Positions 1 to 9,326 of a stretch of DNA of 64,000 nucleotides are shown here, in pieces. Both the position numbers and the translations under genes were made by a program. Numbering within the stretch: the first letter of the stretch is position 1; every line of letters begins with the position of its first letter. Origin of the DNA: Mycoavidus sp. B2-EB (GTDB lineage: Bacteria; Pseudomonadota; Gammaproteobacteria; Burkholderiales; Burkholderiaceae); contig NZ_AP021872.1 in the NCBI RefSeq assembly GCF_014218255.1, forward strand, positions 744,001 through 808,000, given 5' to 3'. The notes below the pieces were generated by a model, which was not told the DNA's origin, did no database searches, and saw only the letters and a list, made by a program, of their open reading frames with translations.

Positions 1-660
1 GTCGCGCTTTAAGCGGTGCACGTAATCGTAGCGGAGCGGGGGAATACTGCGGTTTTCTTTGGGGCTGAGCCCACCCAGGATAGCATTGCGGGCATGCACA
101 ATAAAAGTACGGCAACCCGCATGCGCTACGGTCCCCACAAAATCGCGCACAAAAGCGTAATCTGTTCGGTCGTTAATGCCAATGCGGTGTTTGACTGTGA
201 CTGGAAGCGATACTGCATCGCACATCGCGCGCACGCAATCGGCAACCAGCGCGGGTTCCGCCATGAGGCAGGCACCAAATGCGCCGCGTTGTACGCGCTC
301 AGATGGGCAACCGCAGTTCAGATTGACTTCATCATAATTCGCGCTGGCGGCCAGTTTGGCGCAGCGTGCTAGCTCATTGGGTTCGCTACCGCCAAGCTGT
401 AATGCAAGCGGGTGCTCTTTTTCATTAAAGGCAAGGTGTTGTGCGGCATTGCCATGCAACAGAGCACCTGTGGTTACCATCTCCGTATAAAGCCATGTAT
501 GGCGCGTTAAGAGTCGATGGAAGTAGCGGCAGTGACGATCGGTCCAGTCCATCATCGGCGCGACGCAAACGCGGCGGCGACTTTTGATCTCAACCGAGGA
601 TGTTGCGTCAGGGAGCGCTTCATCCGCATTGACGCCATTGCGCAATATATTCTGAGTCAT
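1..660 (-). CDS. dusA: tRNA-dihydrouridine synthase DusA (partial, 3' end outside window)
   Basis: Reading the minus strand from ATG at 660 gives 220 uninterrupted codons that run off the left edge. The product has the DusA/TIM-barrel start [19 protein letters not shown], then [15 protein letters not shown] and the [11 protein letters not shown] segment whose Cys is the family's catalytic acid, and later VKHRIGIND. DusA reduces U20/U20a in tRNA using FMN and NADPH. About 30 residues precede the first motif, slightly longer than many homologues. It lies in the same orientation as lexA with about 190 bp between. Visible N-terminal two thirds are intact. The family call is firm; DusA rather than DusB/C rests on the '[10 protein letters not shown]' signature. 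Confidence 0.93.
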   Translation of the reverse strand, partial: MTQNILRNGVNADEALPDATSSVEIKSRRRVCVAPMMDWTDRHCRYFHRLLTRHTWLYTEMVTTGALLHGNAAQHLAFNEKEHPLALQLGGSEPNELARCAKLAASANYDEVNLNCGCPSERVQRGAFGACLMAEPALVADCVRAMCDAVSLPVTVKHRIGINDRTDYAFVRDFVGTVAHAGCRTFIVHARNAILGGLSPKENRSIPPLRYDYVHRLKRD

Positions 661-853
661 GAAAGAGTCATAAATTGAAGCTGCTTTTGTAGATCCATCA
701 ACCGTCCGCACTTCAGGGGAGAATGACTTAGCCACTTATAAAAGCTATAAAGGGGATCTATTTTAACTGATAGTCTGATGGCGCAGCTCAAAGGTCGAGC
801 TTAGCTGAAAAAGTAAGAGGTTTGGGGAGGTGCCAGGAGAGGGATGATATAAC

Positions 854-1507
854 TCAAAATCCGCTGGGTCGGATTAAGCCAACTACGATGCCTTCAAGAG
901 CGAAGTCCACCTGCTCAGGTTCAATAAGTAAGTTAGGATAATCCGGGTTTTCCGCAATCAACTCTATTTTTTTGCCGCGTCGCTTGAAGCGTTTGACAGT
1001 GACTTCATGATCAAGCCGGGCGATGATAAGCTGGCCGTCTTGGGCGTCAGGCTGACGCCGTACCGCCAGTAAATCCCCGTCTAGAATGCCCGCATCGCGC
1101 ATCGATAGGCCGCGTACATGCAATAAATAATCTGGTCGGCTAGCGAATAAGGAGGGGTCGCATTGATAGTGTTGAATAATATGCTCTGCCGCGAGAATCG
1201 GGCTGCCTGCTGCTACGCGGCCAATCAGGGGCAGCGATAATTGCATGAAGCTAGCGTCAGGTAGCGTAGGTTGGCGCGGCTTGGCTCGGGGCGCGATCGT
1301 TTTAAGTTTAATGCCGCGCGAAGCGCCTGCAGTGAGTTCAATCACGCCTTTGCGGGCCAATGCTCGGAGATGTTCTTCAGCCGCATTCGCGGAGCTAAAG
1401 CCAAGCTGAGCGGCAATTTCTGCACGGGTTGGGGGAAAGCCGCTTTGTTTAATAGCGTGGCGAATTAAATTGAAAACTTGCTGTTGCCGTACGGTGAGTT
1501 TGGGCAT
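854..1507 (-). CDS. lexA: LexA repressor (SOS regulator, autoprotease)
   Basis: 217 residues, the usual length for beta-proteobacterial LexA. The N-terminal winged helix (about 1-70: [20 protein letters not shown], then [13 protein letters not shown]) binds SOS boxes. The C-terminal S24 peptidase-like domain has the self-cleavage Ala100-Gly101 bond within GRVAAGSP, the nucleophile Ser135 in [10 protein letters not shown] and the general base Lys172 in VTVKRF. RecA filaments stimulate autocleavage and derepress the regulon. A consensus SOS box lies 30 bp upstream, so the gene should be autoregulated. All catalytic residues are present, so the SOS switch looks intact despite the generally decaying genome. 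Confidence 0.97.
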   Translation of the reverse strand: MPKLTVRQQQVFNLIRHAIKQSGFPPTRAEIAAQLGFSSANAAEEHLRALARKGVIELTAGASRGIKLKTIAPRAKPRQPTLPDASFMQLSLPLIGRVAAGSPILAAEHIIQHYQCDPSLFASRPDYLLHVRGLSMRDAGILDGDLLAVRRQPDAQDGQLIIARLDHEVTVKRFKRRGKKIELIAENPDYPNLLIEPEQVDFALEGIVVGLIRPSGF

Positions 1508-1536
1508 GATTGGATGGCGTATTTGAGCGAATTAGA

Positions 1537-1552
1537 CTGTTTTTTTATACAG
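1537..1552 (-). promoter_or_regulatory. LexA operator (SOS box) overlapping the lexA promoter
   Basis: The palindrome CTGT-N8-ACAG at this position matches the classical proteobacterial SOS consensus exactly, with an all A/T spacer. It lies 30 bp upstream of the lexA start. On the minus strand a TATACT hexamer (1551-1556) overlaps its edge and could be the -10 element, with a weak TTCATT about 16 bp further upstream. Binding here would block lexA transcription, the usual autoregulatory loop. Confidence 0.85.
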
Positions 1553-1828
1553 TATAAAGCGTTTTGTAAATGAATGAAAGCGGGCGTTTTTTTTCTGAGG
1601 CCAGCGGGCCGTAGTTTGCTTGGTGCATTTAGCTTGGGTGTCAAGCGTAACCGCTCGTGGGTTTGTCGTTCGTGTTTATGCAACAGTGTCGGCTAGCGTT
1701 TGCTTGAGATTCGGGGTATTGTTCGCCCGTTTTGAGATAAGTTCGCGTCATGGGTACTTGAGTGGTGCTAGGTTCGCCATGATATTTATAACCGGCTTAT
1801 TGTATTCCCCTTACAGCCATTTAATATA

Positions 1829-2884
1829 ATGCTTGCGGATTTTCTTCCTATCTCGGCTTTTTCTGCATCTCCTGCGCGTTTACCGCGGATTGTTGTGGTT
1901 GCCACAGGCGGCACGATTGCCGGTGCGTTGACGGAGACCACGGCAGCTGTTTCGCTAACGGCTCATTATCAAGCGGGCATATTGGATATTGCGAGCTTGC
2001 TCCAAGCGCTGCCAGCGTTAGATTCGATCGCCCATATCGAGGCCGAGCAAAGCGCACAAATAGATAGCAAGGATGTGACGTTTGCGGATTGGTCGCAGCT
2101 GGTTTATCGAGTGAATGCATTACTGATGCACGCCGAAATTGATGGGGTGGTCATTACGCATGGCACAGATACGCTTGAAGAAACGGCTTTTTTGCTCCAT
2201 TTAGGGGTTAAAAGCTCTAAACCCGTGGTGCTTACCGCCGCTATGCGGCCTGCTACTGCGCTATCGGCGGATGGGCCGCTCAATCTTTTTAATGCCGTGA
2301 CGGTAGCCGCTCATCAAGCAGCAATCGGCCAAGGCGTGCTAGTGGTCTTGAATAACCAAATTCATTGTGCGCGTGATGTAACTAAGACGAGTACGTATGC
2401 GGTAGACGCATTTCGCTCACCAGAGGTCGGTGCGCTGGGTTGGGTGCAAGATGGGCGGGTTGAATTTCAGCGCGCGCCGCAACGGCGACATACTTGCGCG
2501 AGCGAGTTTGAGACACCGCTTGAGGCTTGGCCTATGGTTGAAATTGTGACGAATTATGCTGGCGCATCCAGTGTGTTAGTCGACGCACTCATGGCGACGG
2601 GCGTGCGCGGTATTGTTGCGGCGGGGACCGGCAATGGTTCGTTGGGGGTGCCTTTACAGCAAGCGCTGGCCCAAGCCGTCAAGCGCGGGGTGGCAGTGGT
2701 GCGAGCCAGTCGGGTCGGAGCGGGGCATGTGATGCGTAATGGCGCTGCGCCCGATGATGAATTAGGCTTTGTGAGCGCAGGTACATTAAATCCATATAAA
2801 GCGCGCGTACTATTAATGTTGGCGCTCACCGGCGACCAGCCGGTGCCGACGAGTCGGCTGCAAAGTATCTTCGACACTTATTAA
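1829..2884 (+). CDS. L-asparaginase (type II-like)
   Basis: Hydrolyses L-asparagine to aspartate and ammonia. Residues 26-32 are TGGTIAG, carrying the first catalytic Thr, and residues 109-119 are ITHGTDTLEET, carrying the second Thr-Asp pair; VVLTAAMRP and GTGNGSLG follow, all signatures of the bacterial asparaginase family. Length (351) is normal. The first about 18 residues are not a convincing signal peptide, so the location (periplasm or cytoplasm) is unclear. The ATG has no clear Shine-Dalgarno, but no other in-frame ATG, GTG or TTG precedes the conserved core. The 320 bp between lexA and this gene hold the lexA control region and nothing else I recognise. Confidence 0.9.
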   Translation: MLADFLPISAFSASPARLPRIVVVATGGTIAGALTETTAAVSLTAHYQAGILDIASLLQALPALDSIAHIEAEQSAQIDSKDVTFADWSQLVYRVNALLMHAEIDGVVITHGTDTLEETAFLLHLGVKSSKPVVLTAAMRPATALSADGPLNLFNAVTVAAHQAAIGQGVLVVLNNQIHCARDVTKTSTYAVDAFRSPEVGALGWVQDGRVEFQRAPQRRHTCASEFETPLEAWPMVEIVTNYAGASSVLVDALMATGVRGIVAAGTGNGSLGVPLQQALAQAVKRGVAVVRASRVGAGHVMRNGAAPDDELGFVSAGTLNPYKARVLLMLALTGDQPVPTSRLQSIFDTY

Positions 2885-3076
2885 ATCAGTGTTAAAATAT
2901 CTGGTTGGTTCTGCTTGAGTCTTGGCATGTTGCTCAAAAATTGGGCGTCATGCATATGGGCTAGGGAGCAAACCAAATGAACGAACCAGCGCATCCGGGG
3001 TGCCTATAGCCTTATTCAATAAGCTGAAAATGGGTATCGCAGCTGGTTTTAGACCTAACCCTTATGGAGTATTTTT

Positions 3077-3832
3077 ATGTCTATTACGATGCGGCAAATG
3101 TTAGAGGCGGGTGTTCACTTTGGACACCAAACGCGTTTTTGGCATCCAAAGATGGCGCCTTACGTTTTTGGCCAGCGTAACAAAATCCACATTATTAACC
3201 TCGAAAAAACTCTGCCAATGTTTCAAGATGCGCTGAAATATGTGCGTCAAGTGGCGGCCAAGCGGGGGACGATCTTATTTGTTGGGACCAAACGTCAGTC
3301 ACGCGATATTCTTGCTGAAGAAGCTGCGCGCGCTGGAATGCCTTATGTGAATAGCCGCTGGTTGGGCGGTATGCTTACCAATTTCAAAACGCTGAAATCA
3401 TCGATCAAAAAGCTGAAAGAAATGGAAGCGATGGTCGAGGCGGGCGAACTTGAGCGCATGAGCAAAAAAGAAGCATTGATGTTTGATCGGAGTTTGGAAA
3501 AGCTGGATAAATCGCTCGGTGGTGTGAAGGATATGGGCGGGATGCCAGATGCGATTTTTGTGGTCGATGTGGGGTATCACAAAATTGCCATTACTGAAGC
3601 GCAAAAACTGGGTGTGCCAGTGATTGCAGTGGTGGATACTAATCACTCGCCAGAAGGCATCGATTACGTCATTCCAGGCAATGACGATTCTAGCAAAGCG
3701 GTCGCGCTGTATGTCCGCGGTGTAGCTGACGCGATTCTCGAAGGCCGCGAAAATGCATTGCAGGGATTGGTTGAGGAAGTGCGCGGCGAGACGTCTGAAG
3801 ATGAATTTGTTGAAGTGAATGAAGAAGCGTAA
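3077..3832 (+). CDS. rpsB: 30S ribosomal protein S2
   Basis: 251 residues beginning [20 protein letters not shown], the invariant S2 N-terminus, followed by [21 protein letters not shown] and [11 protein letters not shown]. The C-terminal acidic tail ([19 protein letters not shown]) is typical of beta-proteobacteria. S2 sits on the solvent side of the small subunit and is needed for binding S1. A Shine-Dalgarno GGAG lies 9 bp before the ATG. It heads the conserved rpsB-tsf-pyrH-frr series; the roughly 190 bp upstream leader has no other gene. Confidence 0.99.
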   Translation: MSITMRQMLEAGVHFGHQTRFWHPKMAPYVFGQRNKIHIINLEKTLPMFQDALKYVRQVAAKRGTILFVGTKRQSRDILAEEAARAGMPYVNSRWLGGMLTNFKTLKSSIKKLKEMEAMVEAGELERMSKKEALMFDRSLEKLDKSLGGVKDMGGMPDAIFVVDVGYHKIAITEAQKLGVPVIAVVDTNHSPEGIDYVIPGNDDSSKAVALYVRGVADAILEGRENALQGLVEEVRGETSEDEFVEVNEEA

Positions 3833-3976
3833 GCTGTTTTTTCTCAGATAAGAGAAGCGGCAGGGTGGGCCTAGATGAAATGAGCCCCCCTAGCCATTGC
3901 ATAGTCTGCTTGATCAGATAAATGACCTACTGCTAGAACGGGCAGGCTAAGTAAACCGGATTGATAGGAGTGAAGA

Positions 3977-4864
3977 ATGGCGGAAATCACCGCAAGCATG
4001 GTAGCGAAATTGCGCTCTAAGACAGATGCGCCGATGATGGAATGTAAAAAAGCCTTGGTCGAAGCAGGCGGAGACTTGACGCGTGCCGAAGAGTTGCTGC
4101 GCATAAAGCTAGGCAATAAAGCGGATAAAGTTTCTGCGCGCGTAACGGCGGAAGGCATTGTGGCCGCCCATATTGATGCTGCAACCCAAGTTGGGGCTTT
4201 AGTCGAATTCAATTGCGAAACAGATTTCGTCGCTAAAAATGATGATTTTATCGCCTTTTCAAAACAGGTGGCTGAGCTCGCAGTAACTCACAAGCCGGCC
4301 GATCTGACCGCTCTATTGGCGCTTCCTTTGATGGGCGAGACCGTAGATGAGGTAAGGCGTACATTGATTGGTCGGCTAGGCGAAAGCTTAACCATCCGTC
4401 GCTTTGTCTGCTATTCCAGCGCGCATAAACTTGCTGCCTATTTGCATGGCACGCAGATTGGCGTGTTGGTGGAATATGAGGGGGCTGATGAGCAAGTGGG
4501 TAAAGATGTTGCAATGCATCTCGCCGCTATGAGGCCAATCGCACTCGCGGCAGATGCAGTGCCAGTTGAACAGATTGAAAAAGAGCGTAGAGTCGCTTCA
4601 GAAAAAGCCAGCGAATCGGGTAAGCCAGCCGAGATTATCGCCAAAATGGTTGAAGGCAGTGTACAAAAGTATTTGAAAGAAGTGTCATTGTTGAATCAGC
4701 CATTTGTGAAAAACGATAAGCAAACCGTTGAGGAGATGCTCAAAGCTGCTCAGAGTTCCGTGAAGCGTTTTGCAATTTACGTTGCAGGCGAAGGGATCGA
4801 GAAACAGCAGGGCGATTTCGCGGCTGAAGTAGCGGCGCAAGTGGCTGCTGCCCAGTCGGCGTAA
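3977..4864 (+). CDS. tsf: Translation elongation factor Ts
   Basis: EF-Ts is the nucleotide exchange factor for EF-Tu. The N-terminal UBA-like module has the [12 protein letters not shown] signature, followed by [13 protein letters not shown]; the core has [15 protein letters not shown], the EF-Tu contact region (Asp and Phe that displace the Mg ion). 295 residues matches the Burkholderia form, a little longer than in E. coli. A strong AGGAG-type site precedes ATG. It is 144 bp downstream of rpsB and probably co-transcribed. Confidence 0.99.
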   Translation: MAEITASMVAKLRSKTDAPMMECKKALVEAGGDLTRAEELLRIKLGNKADKVSARVTAEGIVAAHIDAATQVGALVEFNCETDFVAKNDDFIAFSKQVAELAVTHKPADLTALLALPLMGETVDEVRRTLIGRLGESLTIRRFVCYSSAHKLAAYLHGTQIGVLVEYEGADEQVGKDVAMHLAAMRPIALAADAVPVEQIEKERRVASEKASESGKPAEIIAKMVEGSVQKYLKEVSLLNQPFVKNDKQTVEEMLKAAQSSVKRFAIYVAGEGIEKQQGDFAAEVAAQVAAAQSA

Positions 4865-4874
4865 ACGCTTATTT

Positions 4875-5669
<795 letters not shown>

Positions 5670-5741
5670 CCATGCTGTGGGTGTATCGATTTGTCGCCTT
5701 TGTGCTAGAGGTTAGCGCACAGTGGCGATTGGGAGCTTTAA

Positions 5742-6302
5742 ATGAGTATAGCTGAGGTTAAAAAAAATATTGAGCACAAGATGGGACGCTCGATAGATGC
5801 ATTCAAACAGGTACTTGCAAAAATCCGTATGGGCCGCGCGCATACGGGGTTACTTGAGCATATCCAGGTCGATTACTATGGCTCTCATGTGCCGCTTTCG
5901 CAGGTTGCTAATCTGACGCTTATTGATGCGCGCACGATTGGGGTTCAGCCCTGGGAAAAGAAGATGGTATCGGTGGTCGAAAAAGCGATTCGTGAATCTG
6001 ATTTGGGTTTGAATCCAGCTACGCACGGCGAGTTATTGCGGGTGCCGATGCCCGCTTTGACAGAAGAGCGTCGCCGCGAGTTGACGAAAGTGGTTAAGAG
6101 CGAAGGTGAAACCGCGAAAATCGTGATTCGAGGGTTGCGTCGGGATGCTAAAGAGCAGCTCGATAAATTGGTTAAAGACGAAGGTGTGCCAGAGGATAGC
6201 GGGCGCCGCGCTCAGGATGATGTGCAAAAATTAACCGATAAGTTTGTTTCTGAAATCGACGAATTGGTGCAAACCAAATCGAGCGAAATTATGAAGGTGT
6301 AA
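5742..6302 (+). CDS. frr: Ribosome recycling factor
   Basis: 186 residues, the standard RRF length. RRF acts with EF-G to split post-termination ribosomes. The long N-terminal helix ([25 protein letters not shown]), [15 protein letters not shown] and the C-terminal helices [21 protein letters not shown] are diagnostic. It follows pyrH by 72 bp and precedes uppS. Confidence 0.99.
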   Translation: MSIAEVKKNIEHKMGRSIDAFKQVLAKIRMGRAHTGLLEHIQVDYYGSHVPLSQVANLTLIDARTIGVQPWEKKMVSVVEKAIRESDLGLNPATHGELLRVPMPALTEERRRELTKVVKSEGETAKIVIRGLRRDAKEQLDKLVKDEGVPEDSGRRAQDDVQKLTDKFVSEIDELVQTKSSEIMKV

Positions 6303-6333
6303 GGCATCGCACTTGCGGGTCTGCGAAACAGCT

Positions 6334-7107
6334 ATGACCTATACAAGCTCTACTATAGAGGCGCCGGCTGCAGCTCAAAGCCCGCGGCATATTGCCATCA
6401 TCATGGATGGCAATGGTCGCTGGGCGACGCAACGGCGCTTGCCGCGCGTGGCCGGCCATACTAAAGGCGTTGAAACCGTGCGTAGCATGGTTGAAGCCTG
6501 TGCGCGGCGTAATATCTCATACTTAACCCTATTCGCTTTTAGCTCTGAGAACTGGCGTCGGCCAACAGATGAAATTTCATTTCTAATGCGCCTTTTTGTC
6601 AGCGTGCTTGAACGTGAAATTGGCAAGATGCATGCGAATGGCATTCGGCTGCGTGTGATTGGCGATTTGACTAAATTTGAGCCACACATCCAAGAGCTAG
6701 TGCGCGGCGCTGAGGCAAAGACCGCAAAGAATCAACGCATGACGCTGACTATCGCGGCTAACTATGGCGGCCGGTGGGACCTCACGCAAGCGGCTTCTAA
6801 GCTGGCTGCGCAAGCCGTCGCTGAAAAAAGTGTTAAGCCCATAGACGAGGCGGATTTATCAAAACATTTGGCAATGGCGTATGCGCCAGAACCCGATCTT
6901 TTTATCCGTACTGGCGGCGAACAGCGTTTAAGCAATTTTCTGCTGTGGCAGTTTGCTTATACTGAACTCTATTTCACGGATATTTTTTGGCCTGATTTCG
7001 ATGCCCAGGCACTAGATCTTGCACTCGATTGGTATCGTCAACGCGAACGCCGTTTTGGTCGCATCAGTGCGCAACTTGAAGCTGCAGAAAATTTGTTGTC
7101 ATGTTAA
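6334..7107 (+). CDS. uppS: Undecaprenyl diphosphate synthase (cis-prenyltransferase)
   Basis: Condenses farnesyl diphosphate with eight isopentenyl diphosphates to make the C55 carrier for peptidoglycan and surface glycans. [13 protein letters not shown] carries the catalytic Asp of the D-G-N-G-R-W-A motif; [12 protein letters not shown] and [20 protein letters not shown] complete the family signature. I chose ATG 6334 ([10 protein letters not shown]) rather than an in-frame TTG at 6313, since the upstream seven codons are not conserved-looking; neither has a strong ribosome site. The gene ends 7 bp inside cdsA, indicating translational coupling. Confidence 0.97.
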   Translation: MTYTSSTIEAPAAAQSPRHIAIIMDGNGRWATQRRLPRVAGHTKGVETVRSMVEACARRNISYLTLFAFSSENWRRPTDEISFLMRLFVSVLEREIGKMHANGIRLRVIGDLTKFEPHIQELVRGAEAKTAKNQRMTLTIAANYGGRWDLTQAASKLAAQAVAEKSVKPIDEADLSKHLAMAYAPEPDLFIRTGGEQRLSNFLLWQFAYTELYFTDIFWPDFDAQALDLALDWYRQRERRFGRISAQLEAAENLLSC

Positions 7108-7997
7108 AAACCCGCATTATGACGGCTGCAATTTTATTGACAGTGTTTCTGCCAATGATTTTTTGCACAGGAATGACCCATTTATTAAGTATGCTGGTGA
7201 TTGGCGTACTAACGTTGGCGGCTTGGGAATGGGCGCGTTTATTGAAGCTCGCGCCTAAACTGCAGATCAGCTATGCGGTGCTGGTGGGCTTATTATTGGT
7301 TTTTTTTGCGCTAGCGCCATGGCAGATTAAGGGTCTGTTGCAAGACGCGTCGCCCGCGTTTTTTGGCAATGAGTGGTGGCCGATTTTATATTGGATTGCA
7401 GCCTTTTTTTGGGGCGCAGTGGTGCCATTTATCCTACTGCGCAAATCTACGTTAGCGGCGGGTCTCTGGCGAGGGTTTTTGTTGCTGGTCGGTTTTGTAA
7501 TTTTTCCCGTAGGTTGGCATGCGTTGATGGCCGCGCATAGTGTAGGGCCGACTTTTCTCATCTCTATTTTACTGGTTGTATGGCTGGCCGATAGCGGCGC
7601 TTATTTTGCTGGCAAACGCTTCGGGCAGCATAAATTGGCGCCCTTAATTAGCCCAGGCAAGACTTGGGAAGGCGTGTTAGGCGCTTGGTTGTTAGTGCTA
7701 ACAAGCATGGCTGCGGTGGCAGGCGTAAGTCGCGTTTTCGATGTATTGCCTTTTACTGCTTACGTTGGCTCGTTCAGCGGCTGGTGTGGTTTACTCATTA
7801 TATTAACCTTACTGGTTGGCGTTGGCGTTGCAGGTGATTTATTTGAATCATTGATGAAGCGGCAAGCCGGTCTGAAGGATTCGAGTGGGCTCTTGCCCGG
7901 CCATGGTGGGGTGTTAGATCGATTGGACGCGTTGTTGCCAATGCTCACATTGGCAGTTGGCCTGTATGGGGGGCTGGTGCGCTTGATGCCTCTCTAA
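7101..7997 (+). CDS. cdsA: Phosphatidate cytidylyltransferase (CDP-diglyceride synthase)
   Basis: Integral membrane enzyme making CDP-diacylglycerol from CTP and phosphatidic acid, the entry to all phospholipids. The C-terminus has the full family pattern S-x2-KR-x4-KD-x2-x-LPGHGG-x-x-DR-x-D ([20 protein letters not shown], then GVLDRLD). At least seven hydrophobic segments are visible between residues 8 and 290. 298 residues, slightly longer than the E. coli enzyme. Overlaps the end of uppS by 7 bp. Confidence 0.97.
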   Translation: MLKTRIMTAAILLTVFLPMIFCTGMTHLLSMLVIGVLTLAAWEWARLLKLAPKLQISYAVLVGLLLVFFALAPWQIKGLLQDASPAFFGNEWWPILYWIAAFFWGAVVPFILLRKSTLAAGLWRGFLLLVGFVIFPVGWHALMAAHSVGPTFLISILLVVWLADSGAYFAGKRFGQHKLAPLISPGKTWEGVLGAWLLVLTSMAAVAGVSRVFDVLPFTAYVGSFSGWCGLLIILTLLVGVGVAGDLFESLMKRQAGLKDSSGLLPGHGGVLDRLDALLPMLTLAVGLYGGLVRLMPL

Positions 7998-8018
7998 AGG
8001 TGTGAAGCCCAAAGCGAT

Positions 8019-9182
8019 ATGAGACAGCGTCTAACTATACTTGGAGCCACTGGCTCAATCGGCGACAGCACGCTGGATATTGTTGCGCGTCACCCAGAGC
8101 GTTTTTCTGTATTTGGGCTTAGCGCGCACCGCAATATTGATAAATTGCTTGAGCAGTGCTTACGTTTTGCCCCACAGTTTGCAGTGGTTGGAAATGCTGG
8201 CTTGGCGACTCAGCTAGAAGCTCAGTTAAAGGCTGCTGGCAGTCGCACCGAAGTGGCTTATGGCGAAGCAGCGCTGATTGAGTTGGCGCATGCCGCGCAG
8301 TGCGATACGGTAGTGGCCGCGATTGTGGGCGCGGCCGGGCTTGCGCCAACGCTTGCCGCTGCTTATGCGGGTAAGCGCATCTTGTTAGCCAATAAAGAAG
8401 CGCTGGTCATGTCGGGTGGCTTGTTTATGGCGGCTGTACGCCATCATAACGCACAGCTGCTTCCGGTAGACAGTGAGCACAATGCGATTTATCAATGTTT
8501 ATCCACCCGCGCTGGCGTTGAGAAGATTACTCTGACGGCGTCAGGTGGGCCATTTCGTACCCGTGCACTTGCGTCGTTGGCCGAGGTTACCCCAGATCAA
8601 GCGTGTGCTCATCCGAATTGGCGCATGGGCCGTAAAATCTCGGTTGATTCCGCCACCATGATGAACAAGGGGCTTGAGGTTATCGAGGCGCATTGGTTGT
8701 TTGACGTGCCGATGCAGCAAATTGAAGTACTGATTCATCCACAAAGTGTAATTCATTCGATGGTCAGTTATATCGATGGGTCAGTGTTAGCGCAACTTGG
8801 CAACCCAGATATGCGGACTCCTATTGCGCACGCGCTGGCTTTTCCCGAGCGGATTGCAGCAGGAGTTGCGCCATTAGATTTAGCTGCGCTTGCCACGCTC
8901 AGTTTTGAACGGCCTCAAGCGGAGCGATTTCCCTGCTTAACGCTGGCCCTCGAAGCATTACGGCAGGGGGGTATAGCGAGTGCGGTACTGAATGCGGCGA
9001 ATGAAGTGGCGGTTGAGGCTTTTTTATGTGGTGCGCTACGCTTTACTTCGATTGCTGAAGTTGTGGCTGAGGTATTGGAACGGATTGAGCCTAGTGCAGT
9101 CCATACGCTAGATGACATACGCGCAGCCGATGCGCAGGCGCGGCGGTTGGCTGCGACAGAAATTGCGGCGCTGGCAATATAA
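8019..9182 (+). CDS. dxr: 1-deoxy-D-xylulose 5-phosphate reductoisomerase
   Basis: Second step of the MEP isoprenoid pathway (DXP to MEP, NADPH-dependent). Shows the Rossmann start [19 protein letters not shown], the [12 protein letters not shown] segment, the metal-site [18 protein letters not shown] and the flexible-loop region [23 protein letters not shown]. 387 residues. ATG at 8019 follows cdsA by 21 bp. Together with uppS it supplies and uses isoprenoid precursors. In other beta-proteobacteria the next gene is rseP; here it is missing. Confidence 0.98.
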   Translation: MRQRLTILGATGSIGDSTLDIVARHPERFSVFGLSAHRNIDKLLEQCLRFAPQFAVVGNAGLATQLEAQLKAAGSRTEVAYGEAALIELAHAAQCDTVVAAIVGAAGLAPTLAAAYAGKRILLANKEALVMSGGLFMAAVRHHNAQLLPVDSEHNAIYQCLSTRAGVEKITLTASGGPFRTRALASLAEVTPDQACAHPNWRMGRKISVDSATMMNKGLEVIEAHWLFDVPMQQIEVLIHPQSVIHSMVSYIDGSVLAQLGNPDMRTPIAHALAFPERIAAGVAPLDLAALATLSFERPQAERFPCLTLALEALRQGGIASAVLNAANEVAVEAFLCGALRFTSIAEVVAEVLERIEPSAVHTLDDIRAADAQARRLAATEIAALAI

Positions 9183-9326
9183 ATTTGCTTGAGTTTAAGC
9201 GTTCAATCGAATTAGGTTGAGTGGGGGGGGGGAAAGCGCAGTACCGGCTGATCGGGGCATGGCTGTCTAGGAAATAAGATAGCATGATCTGTTATGATTA
9301 TTGGTTAAGTTTTTCGTTAAGGATAG
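9183..9326. other. dxr-bamA junction lacking the expected rseP gene
   Basis: Only 144 bp separate dxr and bamA, where the site-2 protease gene rseP (about 1.35 kb) normally lies in Burkholderiales. I find no HExxH-coding or PDZ-like remnant. The stretch holds a run of ten G residues (9223-9232), followed by A+T-rich DNA with a GATTATTGG segment and a GGATAG ribosome site before the bamA ATG. Deletion is inferred from gene order in relatives; rseP could have moved elsewhere. Confidence 0.6.

Noticed and set aside
16-372. 118-codon plus-strand frame at the left edge.
   Set aside because: Antisense to dusA, whose motifs are unambiguous on the minus strand.
2922-3104. 60-codon frame in the rpsB leader.
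   Set aside because: Overlaps the rpsB start in another frame, lacks a ribosome site and has no recognisable motif.
9183-9326. A decayed rseP remnant in the dxr-bamA space.
   Set aside because: No stretch in any frame resembles the HExxH N-terminus or the C-terminal LDG region; I report absence rather than a pseudogene.
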